Assembly: GCA_002356455.1 (NCBI GenBank)
Contig: AP017968.1
Location: forward strand, 3,100,001 to 3,164,000
DNA: 64,000 bases
Source of the DNA: Fusobacterium varium
GTDB taxonomy: Bacteria; Fusobacteriota; Fusobacteriia; Fusobacteriales; Fusobacteriaceae
Reading direction: 5' to 3'
Each line of letters begins with the position of its first letter. Positions within the stretch are counted from its first letter, which is position 1. The translations under genes and the position numbers were made by a program. This document shows, piece by piece, positions 8,172 to 16,978 of the stretch. The notes beneath the pieces were generated by a model. The model saw only the letters and a program-made list of their open reading frames with translations. It was not told the origin of the DNA and made no database searches.

Positions 8172-10232
8172 ATGAAAAAATCAATAGGAATAATTTCTAA
8201 AGCCAGTTCTATTGCTAATTTTTACAAGGATATATTATCTGAGGTTTTCACTGATAATATTGATATTTATACTTACAGTATTGAAGAAAAAACTATAAAG
8301 CTCCTTCATAATTGTGATTTATATCTTTTGTCAGCTACAAGTGATGATATAAAGAAGTATAAATGGGCAGAAGATTTTCTACCTCCAGAGTCTAAAACTG
8401 TCAAGGCCGATATTGTTTTTTCTAAAAAGGCAATTGATATTTTAAAAAAATATCCTGTTGGTACAAAAGCATTGATAGTTAATCAAAATAAGCATATGTC
8501 AATGGAAAGTTTATCCCAATTAACTCATTTGGGAATTTCTAATATTGAATTTTTTTTATATTACCCTAAAATGAAAAAGGTTCCTTCAGTTGACCTTGCT
8601 TTTGCAACTGGAGAAAAAGAACTTATCCCATCTAAAATACCTAATTGCATTGATTTAGGCTGTAGAAAATTATCTATTAATACTATTTATGAAATAGCTT
8701 TAAAATTAGATCTTACTTTTGTATTAAAAGAAAAAGAATTTGAAAATTATATCAATTCTTTAGCTGTAAAAGATTATTCTCTTCAAAAAATATCATACAA
8801 CAACCTTACTACTGAATTAAAATTAGAAGCTATATTAGATTCTCTTGATTCAGGAGTTATCATTATGGATGAGCAGAATAATATTACCATGATAAATGAT
8901 GTAGCAAAAAATTTACTCCAATTAAAATTTAATATTCTAGGTAAATCAATAAAAGAAGTTTTTCCATGGCTTTCCACTACCCCACTACCTATTTTTACAA
9001 ATGAAAATTCGAAACTTATTAAAATAGAAAATAATGAAATCAGTGTATCAATAATGCCTCTGCTTTTAAAGAATAAATTTTTAGGTAATTTTGCTTTATT
9101 ACAAAAATTTGATTTATCTGAAAAAAAACAAAATGCATTACGTATACAAAAAATCAAAAAAAAATCTTATGCTAAATTTACATTTGAAGACATCATAGGA
9201 ACAAGTTCTGCAATTCAATCAGTAAAAGATATAGCCATACGAATGGCTGCAAATAACTGTTCTATAATTCTTGAAGGAGACAGTGGAGTAGGTAAGGAAA
9301 TGTTTGCTCAAGCTATTCACAATGCTTCTCCCAGAAGAGATTCAGCTTTTGTAGCAATAAATTGTGCTGCTCTTCCTGAAACACTTCTTGAAAGTGAACT
9401 TTTTGGATATACTGAAGGTTCTTTTACTGGAGCAAAAAAAGGTGGTAAAATTGGTCTTTTTGAATTTGCAAATGGAGGGACACTTTTTTTAGATGAAATT
9501 GAATCAATGAGTCCAATGATGCAAGTAAAATTATTAAGAGTTTTACAAGAAAAAGAAATAGTTAAAATAGGAGCAACAGAACCTATTGGTATAGATGTAA
9601 GAATAATTTCATCTACAAATGAAAATATTCTTGAAAAAATTGCTCAATCTAAATTCAGAAAAGATTTATATTATCGATTAAATGTAATTCCTATTAGAAT
9701 TCCTTCATTAAAAGAAAGAAAAGAAGACATTTTTTCTCTTATTAAATATTTTCAAAATGAATTAAATACAAATTTTGAATTAACTGACACAGTAAAATCT
9801 ATATTTTTAAGTTATCCATGGCTGGGAAATGTTAGGGAATTACGAAATTTAATTGAATATTTTTCATGTCTGGATGTATCTAAAATAGATTATATTCATT
9901 TACCAGAACCATTTCAAAATAGTTTAATTCAAAATCATATAAAAGTAAATTTCAAAAAATCATCTGTTTATAATAACTTACATTTAAAATTTCTGCCTCA
10001 AGAAGTTGCTGTTTTACGAGTCTTGGAAAATCGTTACTCTTATGGTAAAGGATTTGGAAGAAAAGGAATTATAAAAGCCTGTGAAGATATAGGCTGTCTT
10101 GTAACTGAGCATGAAGTTAGAGAAATATTGAAAAAATTTCAAAAAGAAAAGTATGTCAGAGTAAATAAAGGAAGAAGTGGTACTTATTTAACTGAAAAGG
10201 GAAACAATATTATAAAAAAATTAATTTTATGA
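8172..10232 (+). CDS. PrpR-type sigma-54-dependent activator
   Basis: The protein is 686 residues from this start. Residues about 1-180 resemble the PrpR N-terminal ligand domain, about 200-310 form a PAS-like segment, and about 340-570 are the AAA+ domain. Walker A is EGDSGVGKE and Walker B is GGTLFLDEIES. The loop that touches sigma-54 reads GSFTGA instead of the common GAFTGA. The C-terminus is not a Fis-type helix-turn-helix but looks like a winged helix (GRKGIIKACEDIGCLVTEHE). The ATG at 8172 is chosen over one at 8142 because AAAGGAGGGA lies just before it. It probably senses a substrate of the D-amino-acid genes and drives the sigma-54 promoter at 5131-5145. Confidence 0.85.
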   Translation: MKKSIGIISKASSIANFYKDILSEVFTDNIDIYTYSIEEKTIKLLHNCDLYLLSATSDDIKKYKWAEDFLPPESKTVKADIVFSKKAIDILKKYPVGTKALIVNQNKHMSMESLSQLTHLGISNIEFFLYYPKMKKVPSVDLAFATGEKELIPSKIPNCIDLGCRKLSINTIYEIALKLDLTFVLKEKEFENYINSLAVKDYSLQKISYNNLTTELKLEAILDSLDSGVIIMDEQNNITMINDVAKNLLQLKFNILGKSIKEVFPWLSTTPLPIFTNENSKLIKIENNEISVSIMPLLLKNKFLGNFALLQKFDLSEKKQNALRIQKIKKKSYAKFTFEDIIGTSSAIQSVKDIAIRMAANNCSIILEGDSGVGKEMFAQAIHNASPRRDSAFVAINCAALPETLLESELFGYTEGSFTGAKKGGKIGLFEFANGGTLFLDEIESMSPMMQVKLLRVLQEKEIVKIGATEPIGIDVRIISSTNENILEKIAQSKFRKDLYYRLNVIPIRIPSLKERKEDIFSLIKYFQNELNTNFELTDTVKSIFLSYPWLGNVRELRNLIEYFSCLDVSKIDYIHLPEPFQNSLIQNHIKVNFKKSSVYNNLHLKFLPQEVAVLRVLENRYSYGKGFGRKGIIKACEDIGCLVTEHEVREILKKFQKEKYVRVNKGRSGTYLTEKGNNIIKKLIL

Positions 10233-10238
10233 AAATAG

Positions 10239-10272
10239 AAAAGGTATCTTTGTAATTAAGATACCTTTTTAA
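10239..10272. terminator. Bidirectional terminator between convergent operons
   Basis: AAAAGGTATCTT and AAGATACCTTTTT form a stem with A and T tracts on the two sides. It lies between the activator gene and the end of the xanthine dehydrogenase gene, and can serve both strands. Confidence 0.8.
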
Positions 10273-10275
10273 TTT

Positions 10276-12846
10276 TTATTTTTTATATGCTGTTTTTTGA
10301 AGTGGAAGAGAAGTTCTAAATTCTCCATCATATTTAAAATAAGCATTTTGAACAGCTGGAGCTGTAGGAATAACAACTATTTCTCCTACTCCCTTTGCTC
10401 CATAAGCTAATTCTGCTTTATTTTTTTCTATTATTATAGCTTCTATTTCAGGAGTATTTGCAGCTCTAAATAATCCAAGAGTTCCAAATTTTACTTTAGG
10501 TATTCCTTTCTCAACTGGCATGACTTCTGTAAGTCCATATCCCAGTCCCATAACAACTCCACCTTCTATCTGCCCTTCTAACGCTTTCGGATTGATAGCA
10601 CGACCTACATCATGAGCTGCTGTTACCTTTTGAACTTTACCATTTTCATCTAATATAACTATTTGAGTAGCATATCCATAAGCCACATGACTTACAGGAT
10701 TAGGTTTATCTGATCCCATTTTGTCTGTAATTCCAGAATATTGACCTTCATAGTCCCATCCTTCAAGTTCTTCCAATGTTTTTCCTTCAAGTTGTTTTTT
10801 TAATTCTAAAGAAGCTACTCTCGTTGCTTCCCCAGTAAATACTGTTTGCCTGGAAGCAGTTGTAGTTCCACTATTAGGAGTAATTTCTGTATCTGGAGAA
10901 TCTACAATTATTTTATCTATTGTCAATCCAGTAGTTTCACATAATATTTGTAAGCATACTGTCCCCATTCCCTGTCCTATACAAGCTGCTGAAGTCCTTA
11001 TTCTTACTTTTCCATCTTGTACAGTAAGTCTGCATCTTCCTATATCTGAAAGCCCTACTCCTACTCCTGCATTTTTCATTGCACAGGCAATTCCTACTAT
11101 TTTATTATTGAAATATTCATCTTTCACTGCTTCAAGAGTTTCTACTAGAGCTGTTCCTTCATCTGCTATCTGTCCATTGGGTAATACTTGTCCTGGTCTT
11201 ATAGCATTTCTATATCTTATTTCCCAAGGAGAAAGACCTGTAAGTTCTGCAAGTTGATTTATGTTAGATTCTATTGCAAAAGCCGACTGTGTAACTCCAA
11301 ATCCTCTAAATGCTCCTCCTACAGGATTATTTGTATATACAGCTATTCCTTCTATATCAATATTTTGATAGTTATAAGGTCCAGCAGCATGAGTACAGGC
11401 TCTTTGTAATACTGGTCCACCTAATGAAGCATAGGCTCCTGTATCTGCATATATTTTACATTTCATTCCTGTAAGAATACCATTTTCATCACAACATGTG
11501 GTCATTTCTATTTTCATAGGATGTCTTTTTGTACTTATATTTATACTTTCCTGTCTGCTTAAAGTAACTTGAACAGGTTTCTTAAGAACATATGCAAGAA
11601 GAGCTGCATGATGCTGTACTGACATATCTTCTTTTCCTCCAAAACCACCTCCTACATATGCAGATTTTACTCTTACTTGATTTTTTTCCAAGCCAAGAAG
11701 TCTTGCTATTTCTCTTTGTTCATCATACACTGATTGACTAGAAGTATATATTTCTATACCTCCATTACCATCTGGCATTGCCAGTGCCGATTCAGGCTCC
11801 AGATAAGCATGTTCAGTGGCTGGTGTCTCATATATATTTGTCACTTTATATTTAGAATTTAACAGAGCCCCTTCATAATCCCCTCTTTTCAATACCTCTC
11901 TTACCAAAACATTATTAGGTTTAGAATGGATAAGAGGAGCTCCGTCAGCCATGGCTTCCTCTATTGTAAATAATCCCTCAAGTTCTTCATATTCAACTTT
12001 TACAAGCTTTTTTGCTTCTTCTAATATTTTTTTATCTTTAGCAGCAACTAATGCTACTGCATCACCAATATATCTTGTTATTCCTCCAACTGGTATGAGG
12101 GCATCCCAGTCGGAAATAAATTCTAAATGTCCTATATTATTTTTTCCTGGAACATCTTTAGCTGTAAGTACACCAAGTACACCTTCTAACTTTAAAGCTT
12201 CACTATAATCAATAGATAAAATTTTTGCTCTAGGATATTTTGTCCTTACTGCACTTCCATAATACATTCCATCTACTTTATAATCTTCAGCATATTTTGC
12301 TGTTCCAAGTGTTTTTACAGTTCCATCTACTCTATGTACATGGGTTCCTACTAATCCTTCACATTCTACTGCTGGAATTTCCAGTTTTTCTCTAAATAAT
12401 TTTGCTGCCAATAGTATTGCTTCTTCTATTTTCACATATCCTGTACATCTGCATATATTTCCAACTAAAGCTTTTTTTACTTCTTCTTTTGCAGGATTAA
12501 GTGTTTTTAAAAAAAGACTTTTGGCTGCTATAACCATTCCAGGAATGCAAAACCCACATTGAACTGCTCCACATTCTGTAAAAGCATATGCAAAAACTGC
12601 TTTTTCCCTTTCAGAAAACCCTTCTATAGTTTCTATTTCTTTTCCAGATATTTTTTTAGTTGTGAATATACAGGATTTCATTGCCTTTCCATCTATTAAT
12701 ATAGTACAAGTACCGCAAGCTCCTTCTTTACATCCATTTTTTATAGATATAAGCCCAAGATCATCACGCAGAAAATCCAATAAGTTTTTTTCTTCAGAAG
12801 TTTCTATTTTCTGCCCATTTACTATAAAAGTATATACCTCTCCCAT
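10276..12846 (-). CDS. Xanthine dehydrogenase-type molybdo/iron-sulfur protein (XdhD-like)
   Basis: This is a fused molybdenum hydroxylase of 856 residues. The first 150 residues hold two [2Fe-2S] sites (CKEGACGTCTILIDG, and CGFCIPG with GNICRCTGY). The rest is the molybdopterin domain, with YVGGGFGGKEDMS, GGAFRGFG and the probable catalytic Glu in GAKGVGEIVVIP. The order matches E. coli XdhD. No FAD subunit is encoded nearby. The start at 12846 is chosen because the ATG at 12858 lies within the GGAGGG ribosome site. It is the last gene of the ssnA-permease-PreA operon and should hydroxylate a purine such as xanthine or hypoxanthine. Which purine, and whether it carries labile selenium, cannot be read from the sequence. 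Confidence 0.85.
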   Translation of the reverse strand: MGEVYTFIVNGQKIETSEEKNLLDFLRDDLGLISIKNGCKEGACGTCTILIDGKAMKSCIFTTKKISGKEIETIEGFSEREKAVFAYAFTECGAVQCGFCIPGMVIAAKSLFLKTLNPAKEEVKKALVGNICRCTGYVKIEEAILLAAKLFREKLEIPAVECEGLVGTHVHRVDGTVKTLGTAKYAEDYKVDGMYYGSAVRTKYPRAKILSIDYSEALKLEGVLGVLTAKDVPGKNNIGHLEFISDWDALIPVGGITRYIGDAVALVAAKDKKILEEAKKLVKVEYEELEGLFTIEEAMADGAPLIHSKPNNVLVREVLKRGDYEGALLNSKYKVTNIYETPATEHAYLEPESALAMPDGNGGIEIYTSSQSVYDEQREIARLLGLEKNQVRVKSAYVGGGFGGKEDMSVQHHAALLAYVLKKPVQVTLSRQESINISTKRHPMKIEMTTCCDENGILTGMKCKIYADTGAYASLGGPVLQRACTHAAGPYNYQNIDIEGIAVYTNNPVGGAFRGFGVTQSAFAIESNINQLAELTGLSPWEIRYRNAIRPGQVLPNGQIADEGTALVETLEAVKDEYFNNKIVGIACAMKNAGVGVGLSDIGRCRLTVQDGKVRIRTSAACIGQGMGTVCLQILCETTGLTIDKIIVDSPDTEITPNSGTTTASRQTVFTGEATRVASLELKKQLEGKTLEELEGWDYEGQYSGITDKMGSDKPNPVSHVAYGYATQIVILDENGKVQKVTAAHDVGRAINPKALEGQIEGGVVMGLGYGLTEVMPVEKGIPKVKFGTLGLFRAANTPEIEAIIIEKNKAELAYGAKGVGEIVVIPTAPAVQNAYFKYDGEFRTSLPLQKTAYKK

Positions 12847-12864
12847 ATTTCCCTCCATTATTTC

Positions 12865-13962
12865 TTATCTAACTATATCCATAGCTTTTGTAGGACATTT
12901 AGAGACACATACTCCACATCCAAAACATTTTTCTCTATTAATAACAGCTTTTTTCTCAATTATTTCTATTGCCTTATATCCACATACAGTCTTGCATACT
13001 CCACAGCCAATACATTTCTCTAATGTTACAACTGGTGGATGTGTTATATAATTGGCTTTTTCTCTTTCAGATAAATATTTTACAGTTATTCCTCTTATTT
13101 CATCTAATGAACTATACCCATGTGCATCAAGCCATTCATTAGTTTCTCTTGCTATTCTTCCAAAAGCTTTAGGTCCTTCGATTATTCCTTGTGTACATAC
13201 TTGAACTGCTGCTGCTCCTGCCATTACCATTTCAATTACATCTGCTCCACAAGTAACTCCACCTACACCAAATACTGGAATTTTTACTGCTTTTGCAAGT
13301 TCATATACAACTCTTAGTGCTATTGGTTTTATAGCTGCTCCTGACATCCACCCATATCCTGTTGAACTTCCCATAAATGGCTTTCCAGTTTCTATATCTA
13401 TTGAAAGACAAGGTCCTACTGAATTAATTGCAACCAAACCATCTGCTCCATTTTCCTCAAGGGTTTTTCCAACTTCTCCTAAGTTCTCCACTCCTGGTGA
13501 TACTTTCATAAATACTGGCTTTTTAGTAAGTTCTTTAGCTGCCCTCAATGTATTCAACATAGGAGTAAGATCTCTTCCTACATAATGACTCGATATCTCA
13601 TAGGCATCAGCATATTTATCAAGCATAGGAATAAGTTTTCTGATATCAGATTCAACATATCCCATTCCTATTATCAAAGGTTCATTTTTTACTTTACATT
13701 TTTCATACTCTTCAGCTATCCAATGTTCTACTGATAATTCAGACCATAATTCTGTATTTATAAAAAGTTTTCCCTTAAAGTCATGCATACATGGCTTTGG
13801 TACATCTGCTGGAACTGCTGATACAGTTTTTGCAACTACTCCTGCTGCTCCATTTTCTACACATGCTCTGCATGCTTCTGCATCCTTTGAAGGTGGGCCT
13901 GCTGCCACAATTACTGGATTTTCATACTCTAAACCTGCTATTTTAACTCTTATATCTGCCAT
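12865..13962 (-). CDS. Dihydropyrimidine/dihydroorotate dehydrogenase-like ferredoxin-fusion protein (PreA-like)
   Basis: This 365-residue protein has a flavin-binding TIM barrel like dihydroorotate dehydrogenase and PreA, followed by a C-terminal ferredoxin part with two [4Fe-4S] motifs (CIGCGVCKTVCGY and CFGCGVCVSKCPT) near residues 315-360. It lies 18 bases before the xanthine dehydrogenase start. PreA is known to work with an NAD-linked flavin partner, PreT, which is not seen here. The tight pairing suggests it either reduces a ring intermediate of purine breakdown or passes electrons to or from the dehydrogenase. That role is inferred from context. Confidence 0.75.
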   Translation of the reverse strand: MADIRVKIAGLEYENPVIVAAGPPSKDAEACRACVENGAAGVVAKTVSAVPADVPKPCMHDFKGKLFINTELWSELSVEHWIAEEYEKCKVKNEPLIIGMGYVESDIRKLIPMLDKYADAYEISSHYVGRDLTPMLNTLRAAKELTKKPVFMKVSPGVENLGEVGKTLEENGADGLVAINSVGPCLSIDIETGKPFMGSSTGYGWMSGAAIKPIALRVVYELAKAVKIPVFGVGGVTCGADVIEMVMAGAAAVQVCTQGIIEGPKAFGRIARETNEWLDAHGYSSLDEIRGITVKYLSEREKANYITHPPVVTLEKCIGCGVCKTVCGYKAIEIIEKKAVINREKCFGCGVCVSKCPTKAMDIVR

Positions 13963-13996
13963 TTTTTCCTCCTAAAATTACATTTTAATTTCTATT

Positions 13997-15349
13997 TTAT
14001 TTTTTATTTTTTCCTAATTCATTAAAAATTATATTTAGTATCAATACTGAAAGACATCCTAAAGTTACTGGACTCTGAAACAATATCTTTCCCCATCCTG
14101 GAAAATGCTTGAAAAACTCTGGTACCGCTATTGGTATTAAGGCTATTCCTATACTTGTAGCAACTATCATAAGATTTTTGTTTCCATTGTAGTTAACTTC
14201 TCCAAGTCTTTTTATTCCATTAGCAGCAACTATACCAAACATAATTATCCCTGCTCCGCCTAATACAGGTTCTGGAATTGATGTCAGTATATTTATTAAC
14301 TTTGGAAAAAAACTTACAGTCAAAAGCATAACTCCTGCTGCTGTTCCTACAAAACGACTTGAAACTCCAGTTATTGAAGCTATTCCAACATTCTGCCCAA
14401 ATAGTGAGTGGGGAAAAGTATTAAATATTCCTCCTAATACTGAAGAAAGTCCATGCGCTCTTAATCCTGCTACTAATCTTCCTTCATCTTTTTCATCAAC
14501 CTTACATATATTGCTGAGATTCAATTGGTTTCCTGTTGCATCTGTCATAATTACTAACTGTACTAAAAATAATGATAATACTGCTGTGATATCAAATTTT
14601 GGCATTCCAAAATATAATGGCGTATTTAAATTGAAAACTCCTGCATTAGAAATATTTGAAAAATCCACCATCCCCATAGGCATAGCTATAATCGTTCCTG
14701 CTATTATTCCTATCAGTATTGCTATATTTCCTAAAAAACCTTTAGATAATTTTTGAATTCCAATTATTATTACTAAAGTTATTCCTGCAAGCAGAATATT
14801 TTTGAAGTTTCCAAAATGTTCTGCTGATGGATTTCCTCCTCCTATCCATCTTATGGCTACTGGAATAAGGGATAATCCCATACATGTAACTACTACTCCT
14901 GATACAAGAGGTGGAAAAAACTTTAATAGTTTTCCAAATACTGGTGCAACTATGATGCAAAATACTCCTGAAATAATAGTCGCTCCCATCATTACTTGTA
15001 TTCCCAGTACAGGATCTGCCTCTCTATAGGCTACTCCTACCGCTGTAAGAGCTGCAACTCCAGCAAAACTTACTCCTTCTATCATTGGAAGTTTTGACCC
15101 AATTTTTTTTCCAATACCTAAAGTTTGAATAATAGTTCCCAATCCTGCCATCATGAAGGATGCAGCAACCAATATACTGATCTGATTGTAAGACATTCCT
15201 AAAGAATTTCCAAGAATAATAGGAACTGCCATAGCTCCTGCACACATTGCTGCTATATGCTGCATTCCAAATAGAAAGAGTTCCTTTAAACTAAGCATTG
15301 TATCTATTGAACTTATCTGTTCTCCATTTGCTGTTTTTGTGTTCATCAT
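13997..15349 (-). CDS. NCS2-family uracil/xanthine (urate) permease
   Basis: This is a 450-residue polytopic carrier of the nucleobase:cation symporter-2 family. Visible family features include the N-terminal FLFGMQHIAAMCAGAMAVP segment, the QNVGIASITGV motif and a helix-rich body. Close relatives take up xanthine or urate. It sits between ssnA and the PreA-like gene in the same minus-strand operon, which supports a purine rather than a pyrimidine substrate. Confidence 0.85.
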   Translation of the reverse strand: MMNTKTANGEQISSIDTMLSLKELFLFGMQHIAAMCAGAMAVPIILGNSLGMSYNQISILVAASFMMAGLGTIIQTLGIGKKIGSKLPMIEGVSFAGVAALTAVGVAYREADPVLGIQVMMGATIISGVFCIIVAPVFGKLLKFFPPLVSGVVVTCMGLSLIPVAIRWIGGGNPSAEHFGNFKNILLAGITLVIIIGIQKLSKGFLGNIAILIGIIAGTIIAMPMGMVDFSNISNAGVFNLNTPLYFGMPKFDITAVLSLFLVQLVIMTDATGNQLNLSNICKVDEKDEGRLVAGLRAHGLSSVLGGIFNTFPHSLFGQNVGIASITGVSSRFVGTAAGVMLLTVSFFPKLINILTSIPEPVLGGAGIIMFGIVAANGIKRLGEVNYNGNKNLMIVATSIGIALIPIAVPEFFKHFPGWGKILFQSPVTLGCLSVLILNIIFNELGKNKK

Positions 15350-15376
15350 TAAAATACCCCCAAACCCATATTTATA

Positions 15377-16702
15377 TTACATTCTATCCCATAATTTTTG
15401 TGCTGTTTCTCTCGAATGTCCAAATATCCTTTTTTCATCTCCTACAAGTAATTTTCTATCTTTCATTATTACTTTTCCATTGATTATAGTTGTGGTAACA
15501 CTTCTGCCCATCATTCCAAATAATATATGTCCATTAAGATTATTTCCGTCCATAGGAGTAAGAGGATCATAGTCTACCACTATCACATCTGCCAAAGCTC
15601 CAGCTTTAATTACTCCTATATACCCTTTAAAATATTTCTCAGCTATTTTTTTATTATTTTCAAATAAAGCTGTTGGAACTTCTGTCCATGCAACTGATGG
15701 ATTTTTCTTTTCATGTTTATGTATAATATTAGCTACTTTCATTGATTCAAACATATCACTTGTATATCCATCTGTTCCTATTCCAATATTTATTCCTTTA
15801 ACAGACATTTCTAAAAATGGTGAACATCCCACTGCATTTCCCATATTAGATTCTGCATTATGTACTACATTTGTTTTTGTATCTTTAAGAATATTCATCT
15901 CTTCTTCATTTATATGTATACAATGAACTGCTATTGTCTTATCTCCAAGAATATTAAAATCTCTCAGCCTTTCAATTACTCTTTTATTATATTTTCTTAG
16001 TGAATCTTCTAAATCAGCTTTTCCTTCTGCTGTATGCACATGATACCCAGCATTTAATCCTTTCATTTCTTTATCACATTTTTTCAAACTTTCATCTGAA
16101 AGAGTAAACGAAGCATGAAGCCCAAACATTCCTTTTATCATATTTTGAAAATCAGTATTATATTTTTTTATGAAATTAACATTTTCTTTTATTCCTTCTT
16201 CCATTATCTCTATTCCATCTCTATCAGAAACTTCATAACACAAACATGTTCTTATTCCTAATTTTTTTGCAGCTTCTGCTATAGTTTCAAGACTGCCTGT
16301 AATAGCATAAGGACTTGCATGATGATCAAATACTGTTGTTACTCCATTTTTTATACAGTCTATATATGTTGTAAGGGCACTATATTCAATATCTTCTAAA
16401 TTTAGTTTTTTATCTAATTTCCACCAAAGATTTTCAAGTATATCTACAAAATTTTCTGATGGTTTTCCATTAGATTTCATCCCTCTGGCAAATGCACTGT
16501 AAATATGATGATGTGTATTTATAAGTCCCGGCATTATTACTTTTCTATCTACATCTTCAATTTTTTCATCAGGATATTTTTTTATCATATCCTCAGTATT
16601 GCCTAAATCTATTATTTTCTCTCCTTTTATGACTATACTTCCATTTTCAATGTATGGTCTTTCAATATCTTGAGTTATTATTCTTCCATTAATTAATATC
16701 AA
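15377..16702 (-). CDS. ssnA: SsnA-type amidohydrolase/aminohydrolase
   Basis: This is a 441-residue metal-dependent amidohydrolase of the SsnA group, relatives of guanine deaminase and chlorohydrolases. Metal ligands are seen in INTHHHIYSAFARG, HVHTAEGKADL and HCIHINEEEM, with the Asp in GIGTDGYTSD. SsnA genes travel with ygeX, ygeY, hydantoinase and molybdenum hydroxylase genes in anaerobic purine-breakdown clusters, as here. The start is a TTG placed six bases after GGAGGG; no better in-frame ATG exists. It is the first gene of the left operon, behind a -24/-12 promoter. Confidence 0.8.
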   Translation of the reverse strand: MILINGRIITQDIERPYIENGSIVIKGEKIIDLGNTEDMIKKYPDEKIEDVDRKVIMPGLINTHHHIYSAFARGMKSNGKPSENFVDILENLWWKLDKKLNLEDIEYSALTTYIDCIKNGVTTVFDHHASPYAITGSLETIAEAAKKLGIRTCLCYEVSDRDGIEIMEEGIKENVNFIKKYNTDFQNMIKGMFGLHASFTLSDESLKKCDKEMKGLNAGYHVHTAEGKADLEDSLRKYNKRVIERLRDFNILGDKTIAVHCIHINEEEMNILKDTKTNVVHNAESNMGNAVGCSPFLEMSVKGINIGIGTDGYTSDMFESMKVANIIHKHEKKNPSVAWTEVPTALFENNKKIAEKYFKGYIGVIKAGALADVIVVDYDPLTPMDGNNLNGHILFGMMGRSVTTTIINGKVIMKDRKLLVGDEKRIFGHSRETAQKLWDRM

Positions 16703-16740
16703 AATATTCCCTCCTATATTATTTACTTGTTAACTTTAAA

Positions 16741-16756
16741 AGCAATATGTATGCCA
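16741..16756 (-). promoter_or_regulatory. Sigma-54 promoter of the ssnA operon
   Basis: On the minus strand the sequence is TGGCATACATATTGCT. GG and GC are separated by exactly ten bases. It lies 39 bases before the ssnA start codon. Confidence 0.85.
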
Positions 16757-16860
16757 ATCTTATAAAATTATAAAAATTATTTCATATTCACTTGATTTTT
16801 AACTATTAATATAAAAATCATTTAAATTTTATAAAATTTATTCTAAAAAATCCTTATCAT

Positions 16861-16895
16861 TATCATAATGATAAAAAATAACTATCATTTTGATA
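16861..16895. promoter_or_regulatory. Paired upstream activator sites for the ssnA operon
   Basis: TATCATAATGATA (16861-16873) and TATCATTTTGATA (16883-16895) are 13-bp palindromes with centres 22 bp apart. A half copy TTATCAT precedes them. They lie just over 100 bp behind the sigma-54 promoter of ssnA and directly upstream of the activator gene. The same motif pair recurs at 19343-19375. Confidence 0.8.
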
Positions 16896-16978
16896 AACAC
16901 TCATTTCAGTTTTATAAAATATATGTTATAATAATCAAAAGCGGTTATAATTATAATCACTGTTTTTGGAGGTCATTA

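Noticed and set aside
16868-16978. Longer N-terminus for the YgeV-like activator
   Set aside because: The extra 37 codons lie across the palindromic activator sites and have no ribosome site, while the ATG at 16979 has a clear GGAGG.
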